A stretch of 35,124 nucleotides of DNA, from NCBI GenBank assembly GCA_017411225.1, contig JAFRDQ010000087.1, forward strand, positions 1 through 35,124, given 5' to 3'. Shown here in pieces: positions 1 through 7,990 of the stretch (positions are counted from its first letter, which is position 1; each line of letters opens with the position of its first letter). This DNA comes from Oscillospiraceae bacterium (GTDB taxonomy: Bacteria; Bacillota; Clostridia; Oscillospirales; Oscillospiraceae). The notes beneath the pieces were generated by a model that saw nothing but the letters and a program-made list of their open reading frames with translations, made no database searches and was not told the origin of the DNA. A program made the translations under genes and the position numbers.

Positions 1-141
1 AGGGGAGGGGCTTGCCCCTCCCGCGCAGAACGCCTGAAAACGAGATAAAATGCGAGGCGAATCCGAACCGTCCGCGAATTCGCCTTACACTTTCTTTTGT
101 TTTTGCGCCGGATTGCCGGGAGGGGCACGCCCCTCCCCTAC
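1..141. repeat. MITE-like palindromic element, copy 1 (left edge possibly cut)
   Basis: The outer arms, 1-24 and 117-141, are inverted copies of an AGGGGAGGGGCTTGCCCCTCC-type motif, and each arm is itself a small palindrome. Inside lie a second inverted pair, GAGGCGAAT near 54-62 and GCGAATTCGCC at 74-84. The same architecture returns at 21351-21497. No transposase or convincing reading frame is present. It lies just past the rpoD stop codon, so it could also serve as a transcription end. Confidence 0.7.
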
Positions 142-150
142 ACCGTGATT

Positions 151-1341
151 TTAGTTCAGGAAGTCGCGCAGGCGCTTGCTGCGGCTGGGGTGGCGGAGCT
201 TGCGCAGGGCCTTCGCCTCGATCTGGCGGATGCGCTCGCGCGTGACGTTGAACTCCTTGCCGACCTCCTCGAGCGTGCGGGTGCGGCCGTCGATCATGCC
301 GAAACGGAGCTCGAGCACCTTCTTCTCGCGGGGCGTGAGCGTATCGAGCACCTCGGCCAGCTGCTCCTTGAGGAGCGTGAGAGAGGCGGCCTCGCTCGGC
401 TCGGAGGCGTCCTCGTCCTGGATGAAGTCGCCGAGGTGGCTGTCCTCCTCCTCGCCGATGGGGGTCTCGAGCGAAACCGGCTCCTGCGCGATCTTGAGGA
501 TGTCGCGCACCTTGTCGACGCTCATGCCCATCTCGGCGGCGATCTCCTCGGGAGAGGGATCGTGGCCGAGCTCCTGCAGGAGCTGACGGCTGACGCGGAT
601 GACCTTGTTGATCGTCTCGACCATGTGGACGGGGATGCGGATCGTGCGCGCCTGATCGGCGATGGCGCGGGTGATGGCCTGACGGATCCACCACGTGGCA
701 TAGGTGGAGAACTTATAGCCCTTCTCATAGTCGAACTTCTCGACGGCCTTGATCAGGCCGAGGTTGCCCTCCTGAATCAGGTCGAGGAAGAGCATGCCGC
801 GGCCGACATAGCGCTTTGCGATGCTGACGACGAGACGAAGGTTGGCCTCCGCCATGCGGCGCTTGGCGTCCTCGTCGCCCTCGGCCATCTTCATGGCGAG
901 GTCGCGCTCCTCCTCGGGAGAGAGCAGCGGCACCTTGCCGATCTCCTTGAGATACATGCGCACGGGGTCGTCCGTGGAGAAGGTATCGGCCATGGCGTCG
1001 GTATCGGCGAGCTCCTCTTCGGTGATCTCCTCGATCTCCTGAATCTCCTCGAGCTCGGGCACGACGTCATCGAGCGGGGGCAGGGTATCGTCGCCGGCGG
1101 CGTCGATGTTCAGACCCGCGAGCTTTTCATCGAGCTTTTCCTGCTCCTCGGGCGTGAGCTGCAGCTCCTCGAGCGCGGCGAGATCCTCGGCCGAGAGCTT
1201 GCCGGCCTTCTTGCCCTTTTCGATGAGCTCGTGAATGCGCTCCTCCTTGGTCTTGGCGGGCTTGCCGTCCGCGGCGAGCAGAGCGTCGGCCATGGCCTCG
1301 AGCTCTTCGGGCGTGGGGTTGGTTTCTTTTTTCTTCGTCAT
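151..1341 (-). CDS. rpoD: RNA polymerase primary sigma factor RpoD/SigA
   Basis: This is the housekeeping sigma-70 factor that directs RNA polymerase to -35/-10 promoters. The 396-residue protein starts with an acidic, low-complexity segment of about 115 residues in place of a full region 1.1. Region 1.2 follows ([12 protein letters not shown]), then a near-invariant region 2 with the -10 recognition and melting helices ([15 protein letters not shown]), region 3, and region 4 with the helix-turn-helix and [18 protein letters not shown] near the C-terminus. Its ATG overlaps the dnaG TGA as ATGA, indicating translational coupling. The order dgt-dnaG-rpoD is a variant of the macromolecular-synthesis operon. 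Strong promoters of the TTGACA/TATAAT type elsewhere in the window match what this factor would read. Confidence 0.98.
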   Translation of the reverse strand: MTKKKETNPTPEELEAMADALLAADGKPAKTKEERIHELIEKGKKAGKLSAEDLAALEELQLTPEEQEKLDEKLAGLNIDAAGDDTLPPLDDVVPELEEIQEIEEITEEELADTDAMADTFSTDDPVRMYLKEIGKVPLLSPEEERDLAMKMAEGDEDAKRRMAEANLRLVVSIAKRYVGRGMLFLDLIQEGNLGLIKAVEKFDYEKGYKFSTYATWWIRQAITRAIADQARTIRIPVHMVETINKVIRVSRQLLQELGHDPSPEEIAAEMGMSVDKVRDILKIAQEPVSLETPIGEEEDSHLGDFIQDEDASEPSEAASLTLLKEQLAEVLDTLTPREKKVLELRFGMIDGRTRTLEEVGKEFNVTRERIRQIEAKALRKLRHPSRSKRLRDFLN

Positions 1342-3080
1342 ACCTTGTCACCGTATGCCTTTCTTTTCTTGTAGAGTCGGGCGGCTTCGCGCAGATCTTC
1401 ATTTGTCCTGCGAAACGCCTCGTCCCGGATAATCTGTATGTAATCCGCCAGCGCCTTGGATCGTTGGCTGCTGTCGTCGGATTCCTGAATGACGCCCGTG
1501 AGAAGGTTCATCTCCTCCGGGGAGAGCTGCTCGCTCATGGCGGCGAGCGAAACGGGCGCGCCGCGCTGCATACAGTCGAGCAGGAGCGCATAGAGATGCT
1601 TCAGCTCCGGGCTGGAGAACCACTCCGCGTCCGGCGGCTCGATGCGCTGGAAGAGCTCCGGCTCCTGACAGAGCAAGCGCACCACGCCCTCCTCCGCCGC
1701 GGCGGAGCGGGGATTGTCGTAGCGGATGCCGGTGCGCTTTTGCTGCTGCAGCACGGGGCGAGACTGATCGCGCCGCTCCTGCCGCTCGGCGGCGCGGAGC
1801 TTGCGCTTTCGGATCTGGGCGATCTGATCCTTCACGGCGTCGACGGAGATGCCGGTCGTCTCGCTCAGGCGCATGGCATAGACCTCGCGCTTGATCTTGT
1901 CCGGCAGGGCGGCGACCATGTCGCACGCCTCGCGCAGGAAGGCGACCTTCTGCTCATCGACGGCGAGATCATATTTCTGCCGGATGGAGGCGAGGCGGAA
2001 GTCGATGTGGTTTTCCGACGCCTCGAGGAGGTTTCGAAACGCATCCGCGCCGAAGCGCTTGAGATATTCGTCCGGGTCCTTCGCCCCCTCCATGCGCAGC
2101 ACGCGCACGCGCAGGTCGAGCTTTTCCAGCAGCCCGATCGCACGCTGCGAGGCCTTCTGCCCGGCGCCGTCGCTGTCATAGGCGATGACGATCTCGCTGG
2201 TATAGCGGCTGAGAAGCCGCGCCTGCTCGGGCGTGAGGCTTGTCCCGAGAGAGGCCACAGCGGAGTCAAAGCCCGCCTGATGGAGGCTCGCGACGTCGAC
2301 ATTGCCCTCGGCAAGGAGGATGTACCCCGCCTTGGACTTCTTCGCGAGGTTCAGCGCAAAGAGGTTGTGGCTCTTGGAGAAGACGAGGGTCTCCGGGCTG
2401 TTCATATACTTCGGCTCCCCGTCGCCGAGGATGCGGCCGGAAAAGCCGATGACATTGCCGCGCACATCGATCACGGGGAACATGAGTCGGTTGCGGAACG
2501 TGTCATACACGCCGCCCTTCTTCCCGTGGCGGACAAGCCCCGCGTCGAAGAGCTCCTGCTCGGTATAGCCGAGGCCTTTCATCGCGCGCGTTAAGCTGTC
2601 CCACGTGTCGGGCGCGAAGCCGAGACCGAAATTCGTGACGGTTTTGCCCGTGAGCTGCCGCCGGGCGAGATATTCCCGCGCAGGTTGGCCGGACGGCTCC
2701 TTGAGCGCAGCATGGAAAAATCGCGCGGCCTCGCGGTTTAGCGCGAGCATGCGAGCGCGCTTTTTGCTCGCGGTGTCCTGCTCCTCCTCGGGCATCGGCA
2801 TGCCGGCGCGGCGGGCGAGGAACGCCACCGCGTCCGGGAAGGAGAGGTTTTCGATCTCCATGATGAAGCTGATGACGCTGCCGCCCTTGCCGCAGCCGAA
2901 GCAGTGATAGATCTGCTTGTCCGGCGCGACGGAGAACGACGGCGTTTTTTCGCTGTGGAAGGGGCAGAGCCCGAACAGATTCGAGCCGCTCCGCTTCGTC
3001 AGATGCACATAGCTGCCGACGACGTCCACAATGTCATTGCGGGAGGCAAGCTCCTGCAGGAAGTCCTCGGAAAACGCCAT
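1338..3080 (-). CDS. dnaG: DNA primase DnaG
   Basis: DnaG makes the RNA primers for chromosome replication. From the chosen start (MAFSEDF) the protein has 580 residues, normal for the family. The CHC2 zinc-binding motif is visible as C39-x2-H42 and C60-x2-C63. The TOPRIM-type catalytic core follows, with its acidic glutamate in LLAEGNVDV and the DxD motif in AYDSDGAG. The last 130 or so residues would bind the DnaB helicase. An in-frame upstream start 26 residues earlier is possible, but that stretch is encoded inside the repeat at 3101-3190. The MAFS start has a good GAAAGGAG sequence (3090-3097), so I chose 3080. It is coupled to rpoD by a 4-base overlap. Confidence 0.97.
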   Translation of the reverse strand: MAFSEDFLQELASRNDIVDVVGSYVHLTKRSGSNLFGLCPFHSEKTPSFSVAPDKQIYHCFGCGKGGSVISFIMEIENLSFPDAVAFLARRAGMPMPEEEQDTASKKRARMLALNREAARFFHAALKEPSGQPAREYLARRQLTGKTVTNFGLGFAPDTWDSLTRAMKGLGYTEQELFDAGLVRHGKKGGVYDTFRNRLMFPVIDVRGNVIGFSGRILGDGEPKYMNSPETLVFSKSHNLFALNLAKKSKAGYILLAEGNVDVASLHQAGFDSAVASLGTSLTPEQARLLSRYTSEIVIAYDSDGAGQKASQRAIGLLEKLDLRVRVLRMEGAKDPDEYLKRFGADAFRNLLEASENHIDFRLASIRQKYDLAVDEQKVAFLREACDMVAALPDKIKREVYAMRLSETTGISVDAVKDQIAQIRKRKLRAAERQERRDQSRPVLQQQKRTGIRYDNPRSAAAEEGVVRLLCQEPELFQRIEPPDAEWFSSPELKHLYALLLDCMQRGAPVSLAAMSEQLSPEEMNLLTGVIQESDDSSQRSKALADYIQIIRDEAFRRTNEDLREAARLYKKRKAYGDKV

Positions 3081-3100
3081 TCGGGATACCCTCCTTTCTG

Positions 3101-3190
3101 AGTTTTTAGTTTTAAGTTTTAAGTTGTTAGTTTTTAGTGAAACGGCGCAAAATAACAACTAACAACTTACAACTAACAACTTACAACTTA
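3101..3190. repeat. Tandem/inverted low-complexity element A (TTTTTAGT-type)
   Basis: The first arm (3101-3138) is a run of 7-8 base units such as TTTTTAGT, TTTTAAGT and TGTTAGT. A 15-base spacer follows, then an arm at 3154-3190 of AACAACT/AACAACTTAC units that is approximately its reverse complement. The second arm supplies the dgt stop codon (TAA, 3188-3190). The element fills nearly all of the gap between dgt and dnaG. In RNA it would fold into a long, A/U-rich, imperfect hairpin. Elements with the same plan but different sequence occur at 18921 and 22021. Confidence 0.75.
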
Positions 3191-4195
3191 CTTAATGCTC
3201 CACGACGCAGGAATGAAGAGTTTATCATACACCTCCATCGCGTAGCCGTCTGTCATGCCGGAGATGTAGTCACAGACGGCGCGCTCGGGGCCTTCTGCGG
3301 CGGCGACGGTCTGGTAGAGACCTGGCAGCTGCGAGATGTGGCGCACGTAATAGTCCCAGATGGAGCGGAGAATGTTTTCCACCTTCTCCTCCTCGCCCTT
3401 GGCGACGGGGTTGTGGTACACGGCCTGGAACATGAAGGTGTGGAAGGTCTGAAACGCCTCCGCCATCGGCGGGGACATTTTAAGCTCGCCCTCCCGGCTG
3501 TTTTCGATCACGTCCATCAAAATGGAGTTGATGCGCACGCTGTTGCGCTCGCCGATGCGCTCGCGGATGACGGCGGGCACGTCCTCGGGGTGCACGATGC
3601 CGCCGCGCATGGCGTCGTCCAGATCGTGGTTCACGTAGGCCACGCGGTCAGAAAGGCGCACGACGTCGGCCTCGAGCGTATCGCGCGGCAGGCCGGTGGT
3701 GTGATTCAGGATGCCGAGGCGCGTTTCAAAGCAGAGGTTCAGGCCCCTCCCCTCGCGCTCGAGCCGGTCGACGACGCGCAGGCTCTGCTCATAGTGGCGA
3801 AAGCCCGTACCCTCGAAGATGGCGTTGAGCGCGCGCTCGCCGGCATGGCCGAAGGGCGTGTGGCCGAGATCGTGACCGAGGGCGATCGCCTCGGTGAGAT
3901 CCTCATTGAGCATCAGCGCGCGGCTGATCGTGCGCGCGAGGCGCGTGACCTCGAGCGTGTGCGTCAGGCGCGTGCGGTAATGATCCCCCTCCGGCTGGAG
4001 AAAGACCTGCGTTTTGTGCTTCAAGCGCCGGAACGATTTGCTGTGGGTGATGCGGTCGATATCCCGCTGGAAGCAGGTGCGCATCGAGCAGGGCGCCTCG
4101 GGCGTCTGCCGGCCGCGCGAATCGGCGCTGCGGACGCCGCGCGGGCCGATCAAGGTCAGCTCCAGCTGCTCGCGCTGCTCTCTCGGACAGGCCAT
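3188..4195 (-). CDS. dgt: Deoxyguanosinetriphosphate triphosphohydrolase-like HD protein
   Basis: This HD-superfamily enzyme is predicted to cleave dGTP or other dNTPs into the nucleoside and tripolyphosphate, adjusting dNTP pools. The 335-residue protein shows the family signatures: RLTH at 76-79, the metal-binding pair H108-D109 in ALGHDLGHTPFGHAGE, and a later aspartate in YVNHDLDDAM. The N-terminal RDIDRITHSKSFRRLKHKTQ block is typical of the short (about 335 residue) dGTPase type of Gram-positives. The start has a strong GGGGAGGAG at 4201-4209. It is first in the dgt-dnaG-rpoD cluster, so nucleotide pool control sits with priming and transcription genes. Substrate specificity cannot be read from sequence. 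Confidence 0.93.
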   Translation of the reverse strand: MACPREQREQLELTLIGPRGVRSADSRGRQTPEAPCSMRTCFQRDIDRITHSKSFRRLKHKTQVFLQPEGDHYRTRLTHTLEVTRLARTISRALMLNEDLTEAIALGHDLGHTPFGHAGERALNAIFEGTGFRHYEQSLRVVDRLEREGRGLNLCFETRLGILNHTTGLPRDTLEADVVRLSDRVAYVNHDLDDAMRGGIVHPEDVPAVIRERIGERNSVRINSILMDVIENSREGELKMSPPMAEAFQTFHTFMFQAVYHNPVAKGEEEKVENILRSIWDYYVRHISQLPGLYQTVAAAEGPERAVCDYISGMTDGYAMEVYDKLFIPASWSIK

Positions 4196-4210
4196 GCGAT
4201 CTCCTCCCCA

Positions 4211-4249
4211 GATAAAAAATCGGGCAATGCAAAGTCCCTTGCATTACCC
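4211..4249 (-). terminator. Terminator/attenuator directly upstream of dgt
   Basis: On the minus strand an 11-bp stem (4239-4249 pairing with 4222-4232, one G-T wobble) with a 6-base loop is followed by a run of six T (4214-4219). This is a canonical intrinsic terminator. It ends about 4 bases before the dgt Shine-Dalgarno sequence. Confidence 0.75.
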
Positions 4250-4321
4250 TTTATACGACGTTTGTTTGGGAAAATCCTTTTTTCTTTTGAAAAATTTTTT
4301 ATTTTTTTGAAAAAAGCTCGG

Positions 4322-4477
4322 TCATTGGTCCGTTTCGGCGAGATATCCGGCCTCCGCGGCGCGCTGCGCGCGCACCAGAATCGCCTGCGCGCGGACAAAA
4401 TCGCCCCGCTCCATGGCGCGCAGCGCGTCCGTGGCGGCGTTGAACATCAGATGGTACAGCGACTCAAACAGTTCCAT
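4322..4477 (-). CDS. 51-residue conserved-looking small protein upstream of dgt
   Basis: The product begins MELFESLYHLMFNAATDAL and ends YLAETDQ. It is predicted to be all-helical, charged and cytosolic, with no signal peptide. A GGGAG ribosome-binding site precedes the ATG, and a TATAAT box lies at 4527-4532 with no clear -35. The helical, A/E/R-rich sequence with a YHLMFNAATDALRAMERGDF core resembles small hypothetical proteins of Clostridia as far as I recall; I cannot name a function. An A/T-rich tract (4250-4321) and a terminator separate it from dgt on the same strand. Confidence 0.7.
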   Translation of the reverse strand: MELFESLYHLMFNAATDALRAMERGDFVRAQAILVRAQRAAEAGYLAETDQ

Positions 4478-4551
4478 GCATCCGCTCCCTTCTCACTTCT
4501 TACAGAGTATGTGAAAAAGAGCGTGCATTATACGCCGGACCGAAAGAGCAT

Positions 4552-4631
4552 CCGTAGGGCGGGTTGCGTCAGCGCCCGCCTGTGAAATCCTGCTCATCGT
4601 ACAGGCGGGCGCTTCGCAACCCGCCCTACGG
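4552..4631. repeat. Long palindromic element (CCGTAGGGCGGG type)
   Basis: Arms of 32 and 31 bases (4552-4583 and 4601-4631) are almost perfect inverted copies: CCGTAGGGCGGGTTGCG at the outside, CGCCCGCCTGT at the inside, with a 17-base loop. The inner part (CGCCCGCCTGT, loop, ACAGGCGGGCG) is repeated at 21215-21259. It lies between the convergence-free 3' end of the SpoIIE gene and the small ORF upstream of dgt, and could terminate transcription from the cluster at 4657-9907. No coding capacity is evident. Confidence 0.8.
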
Positions 4632-4656
4632 CGTCTGAACGGGTGCGCATATAATT

Positions 4657-6789
4657 TTAAAAAGTTTTGACCAATGTCAGCAGATTCTGCCCCTCTTCGT
4701 ACTTATAGCGCATTTCGTCCATGGTCTGCTTGACCATGAAGATGCCGAGGCCGCCGATCTCGCGCTCTTCGGCTGAGAGCGTGACGTCCGGGTCCTCGCG
4801 CTCGAGGGGATCGTAGGGCATGCCGCTGTCGGCGAAGGTGATCTCCGCGCGGCCGGACTCGGCCAGAATGCCGATGACGGCGCGGCCCTCGCCGGGGGCA
4901 TAGGCGTACTTCGCAATGTTGACGAAGATCTCCTCCACAGCAATGTCGATCTGCATCTGCGCCTTCATGGGGCAGTCGACCCGCTCCAGCTCGGCGTCGA
5001 TGAATTCGAGCACCTGCTGCAGATTATCCACTTTTGCGTCAATGGTACGTTTTTTCATAGGCGACCCCAGATATCGGAAGCAGAGCATTGTGATATCGTC
5101 AAACTGCTCCGCTGAGCCGACAAAATCGTCAAGATGGGTTTTGACCGCGTCGAGCACGCCGTTGGCCGCGTGCGCCGCGCTGTTGAGCGCCGAGAGCATG
5201 CGCGCCGTACCGAAGAGCTCGTTTTTCACATTCGTCGCCTCGGTGACGCCGTCGGTATAGAGGAAAAGCTCGTCCCCGGAGGCAAGCTGCAGCTCATATT
5301 CCTGATAGCGCATGCCGTCCATGCCGCCGAGCACAAAGCCGTGCACATCGCGGTAGAGCTGATAGGCGCCCTTTGCGCGGCGGATGACGGGATATTCATG
5401 CCCCGCGTTCGCCGCCTTCATGCGCCCGGTGGAGAGCTCCACGATGCCGAGCCAGGTGGTGACGAACATTTCGGCGGGGTTGTTCTGGCAGATCTGATGG
5501 TTCACGAGCTCGAGCACGCGCGCGGGCGAGGTTTGCTCGATATAGGCGTAGTTTTTGATGAGGATCTTCGACGCCATCATGAACAGCGCCGCCGGCACGC
5601 CCTTGCCGGACACGTCCGCCATGACGATGGCGAGGTGATCGTCGTCGATGAGGAAGAAGTCATAGAAATCGCCGCCGACCTCCTTGGCCGTGTGCATGGA
5701 GGCGAAGATGTCAAACTCCTGCCGCTCCGGGAAGGCGGGGAAGATGCTCGGGATCATGCCCTCCTGAATCTGGCTCGCGATATTGAGCTCGGCTCCGATG
5801 CGCTCCTTCTCGCCGGTGACGCGCGTGAGCGTGGCGACATAGTCGCCGAGCTCCTGCTCCATGTCCTTCATGGCGAGGGAGAGGTTTTCAATCTCGTCGC
5901 CGGTGGTGATATGGAGCTTGGAGAAATGGCCGCCGGTGCGGTGCTCGTCGATGCGGTCGTGCGTATAGGCCTCGGCTGCGGCGGCGAGCTGGTTGATCGG
6001 ATCGACCACGTTCTTCTTCATGCTGCGGATGGCGAGCAGCGCCGCGGCGATCGCGACGAGGGCGACCAGAGCGATATACTGCAGCAGGAAAATACGCCCG
6101 GCCTGCGTGGCCTGATTCATGTCGAGATCCACAAAGACCATCGCATGGCGGCCGTCGAGCTCAAAGAGCTCCGTGCCCGCCGTGCAGCGGTAGCCGTAAT
6201 CCTCCGTGCGGTAGGCGATCGAGGGCATGGGCGGCACATTATAATATCCGTCCAGCGCGCCGGTCGCGTCGCCGTTGATGAACGCGGAGATCTGCTCCGG
6301 CGTATAGTCGAACCACATGCCGGGCGGGCAGTAGGTTTCAGGATTGTCGTCGCTGTCGGCGACCATGATCATGCGGTTGGTCTCCGGGTCGACGACGGCG
6401 ATATAGGCGGCGATGGCGCCGCCGTCCCCGCGCAGTTCGGTGAGAATCCGCTGGATCTCGCCGAATTCTCCGAGCTGCGTATAGCCGACGGGGGGCGGAT
6501 CGTTTTTCTCCAGCTCCTCCGGCGTCAGCCCGTCATAGAGCGCGAGGGCAGCTTCCGTCTCGCGGCGCAGGGCGCGCTTGTCGAGCCGGTCGACCGCCGT
6601 TTTGGACAGATGCCACGCCTCCGAGCGAAATTCGCGGTTGACCGTGGCGCTGAACAGCAGATAGCCGAAGAGGATCGCCGCCGCGCTGATGACCAGCGAG
6701 ACCAGAACCAGGGAGCGGAACGTGCGCGCGCTGAGGGAATAATGGCGCTGCTCGCGCCGGCTCATCTCCCTTACGCTTTTGCTGGGCAT
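4657..6789 (-). CDS. Membrane sensor with HAMP, SpoIIE/RsbU phosphatase and RsbW-like ATPase domains
   Basis: This 710-residue protein carries both opposing activities of a partner-switching module. TM1 lies near residues 24-46, an extracytoplasmic sensor at about 50-232, TM2 at about 233-257, and a HAMP-like linker and coiled coil to about 340. The PP2C/SpoIIE phosphatase (345-570) has GGDFYD, DVSGKGVPAALFM, LYTDGVTEA and FDDIT, so its metal ligands are intact. The last 135 residues are a GHKL ATPase of RsbW type with an N-box (EEIFVNIAKYAY), G1 (FADSGMPYDP) and G2 (GGLGIFMVK). By family knowledge the phosphatase dephosphorylates STAS proteins and the ATPase phosphorylates them. It is the last gene of a four-gene cluster with two STAS proteins. 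The start has GGAGGGGAG. No sigma gene lies nearby. Confidence 0.93.
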   Translation of the reverse strand: MPSKSVREMSRREQRHYSLSARTFRSLVLVSLVISAAAILFGYLLFSATVNREFRSEAWHLSKTAVDRLDKRALRRETEAALALYDGLTPEELEKNDPPPVGYTQLGEFGEIQRILTELRGDGGAIAAYIAVVDPETNRMIMVADSDDNPETYCPPGMWFDYTPEQISAFINGDATGALDGYYNVPPMPSIAYRTEDYGYRCTAGTELFELDGRHAMVFVDLDMNQATQAGRIFLLQYIALVALVAIAAALLAIRSMKKNVVDPINQLAAAAEAYTHDRIDEHRTGGHFSKLHITTGDEIENLSLAMKDMEQELGDYVATLTRVTGEKERIGAELNIASQIQEGMIPSIFPAFPERQEFDIFASMHTAKEVGGDFYDFFLIDDDHLAIVMADVSGKGVPAALFMMASKILIKNYAYIEQTSPARVLELVNHQICQNNPAEMFVTTWLGIVELSTGRMKAANAGHEYPVIRRAKGAYQLYRDVHGFVLGGMDGMRYQEYELQLASGDELFLYTDGVTEATNVKNELFGTARMLSALNSAAHAANGVLDAVKTHLDDFVGSAEQFDDITMLCFRYLGSPMKKRTIDAKVDNLQQVLEFIDAELERVDCPMKAQMQIDIAVEEIFVNIAKYAYAPGEGRAVIGILAESGRAEITFADSGMPYDPLEREDPDVTLSAEEREIGGLGIFMVKQTMDEMRYKYEEGQNLLTLVKTF

Positions 6790-6801
6790 GCGCTCCCCTC
6801 C

Positions 6802-7980
6802 TTACCAGTCGAGGCGGTCCAGCTGATCGAGCAGCTCGAGAATGTGCTGCTTGTAGCACGCGATCTCCTGCTGGCCGACGGGGTCAGTGAGTCCGCCGCG
6901 GCGGATGCGGCGGCGCATGAGGCGCGTATAGCCGATGAGCATGGCCTGCTTTGCGTGCAGAGCGCGCGCTTGCTCGTCGGCGTCGTCGAAATACATCTCC
7001 AGCACGAGCTGCCAGATGCGGCGGCAGGTCTCCGCCGGGAAGCCCTGAAACTTCAGGGCGACGCTCTCATCGAGCTCGGAGAAGCCGACGAAGGCGTTAT
7101 AGACCGAGGCGAGCTCGAACACCGGGTGGCCGGTGCAGAGCGTGTCCATGTCGATGAGGATCACCTCGCCGTTCTGGAGCATGACGTTCTTGGTGTGGTA
7201 ATCGCCGTGCAGCATGGTCAGCTGCTCCGGCACGGCCGCGATGAGATCGTGCAGCTTGCGCCACTTCTCCTCCGGCAGATAGTCGCGCAGAAAGTCCGCC
7301 CAGTCGAGCGCGACGGAGCGCATCTGCGGCATGACGCCGGGCTTCACGGTCGTATCGTGAATGAGCTTCATGAGATCGACAAACTGCCGCACATAGCCCT
7401 CGAGTCCGTCGGGATCGGCGGCGATGAGCTTGGAAAAGCTCTTGGCGTTCAGCAGCTCGAACACGGAGCCGTATCCCTCGCCGACGCGCACGACGTCATA
7501 CGGGATCGCGGTCGGCACGCCGAGGACAAAGGCCGTGCGCGCAAGCTCGCGCTCGCGGTGGATGTCGGGCAGCGCATCGGGGTTATAGTAGACCTTGACG
7601 ATCGTGTCCGGATCGATGCGGTAGACCTCGCCGTTGGCGCCCTGACCGATGACCTCGCAGCCCTCGACGGAGATGCGGCGGTAGGCCTTCGAGATCGGCA
7701 TCATCTCGGTAAAGCCGGTCATCTCGAAGATCTCATACACGTCCGAGGAGACATTGACCATCTCCGTGCCGGCAAAGCGCTTGCGCAGGCGCAGCAGCAC
7801 GCGCAGGCCGGCGGAGGAAATGTACTCCAGATCGTTCAGATCGAGCGTGAGCGCCTTCCCGGCGTAATCGCCGAGGGCGGCATTGGCCTGCTGCTTGGTT
7901 TCGGCGGCGTTGGCGCTGGTGATGCGGCCGGTGAGATTCAGAACGGGCACGCCGTTCTCGGTTTTCATGGTGACTGACAT
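6802..7980 (-). CDS. STAS domain fused to an aminoglycoside-phosphotransferase-like kinase
   Basis: Residues 1-100 are a STAS (anti-sigma-factor antagonist) domain with the phosphoacceptor-type motif LEYISSAGLRVLL (serines 55/56). Residues 108-350 are an APH/choline-kinase-like domain (the TIGR02172-type family, from memory) with a glycine loop GQGANGEV (112-119), K129, the catalytic HGDYHTKN motif (D260, N265) and LIDMD (D277, D279). All kinase residues are present, so activity is plausible. The substrate is unknown; a small molecule or a protein are both possible. The gene is 10 bases after the symporter gene and 12 before the SpoIIE gene, so co-transcription is likely. The fusion suggests that the kinase is switched by phosphorylation of its STAS part. 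Confidence 0.9.
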   Translation of the reverse strand: MSVTMKTENGVPVLNLTGRITSANAAETKQQANAALGDYAGKALTLDLNDLEYISSAGLRVLLRLRKRFAGTEMVNVSSDVYEIFEMTGFTEMMPISKAYRRISVEGCEVIGQGANGEVYRIDPDTIVKVYYNPDALPDIHRERELARTAFVLGVPTAIPYDVVRVGEGYGSVFELLNAKSFSKLIAADPDGLEGYVRQFVDLMKLIHDTTVKPGVMPQMRSVALDWADFLRDYLPEEKWRKLHDLIAAVPEQLTMLHGDYHTKNVMLQNGEVILIDMDTLCTGHPVFELASVYNAFVGFSELDESVALKFQGFPAETCRRIWQLVLEMYFDDADEQARALHAKQAMLIGYTRLMRRRIRRGGLTDPVGQQEIACYKQHILELLDQLDRLDW

Positions 7981-7990
7981 GGCAATCCCC

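Noticed and set aside
97..1374. 425-codon plus-strand frame opposite rpoD
   Set aside because: rpoD on the other strand is unmistakable; the antisense frame is Leu/Ala/Asp/Gly-rich low-complexity sequence caused by GC-rich codons.
3137..4585. 482-codon plus-strand frame opposite dgt
   Set aside because: Crosses a repeat, dgt antisense, a terminator and an A/T-rich tract; not a plausible protein.
5134..7977. 947-codon plus-strand frame opposite the SpoIIE and STAS-APH genes
   Set aside because: It runs antisense across two genes with full catalytic motifs and has the His/Arg/Gly/Val-rich composition of a shadow frame, with no recognisable domain.
6802..7980. Aminoglycoside resistance gene
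   Set aside because: Only the general APH fold motifs match; fusion to STAS and the operon context point to signalling rather than resistance.
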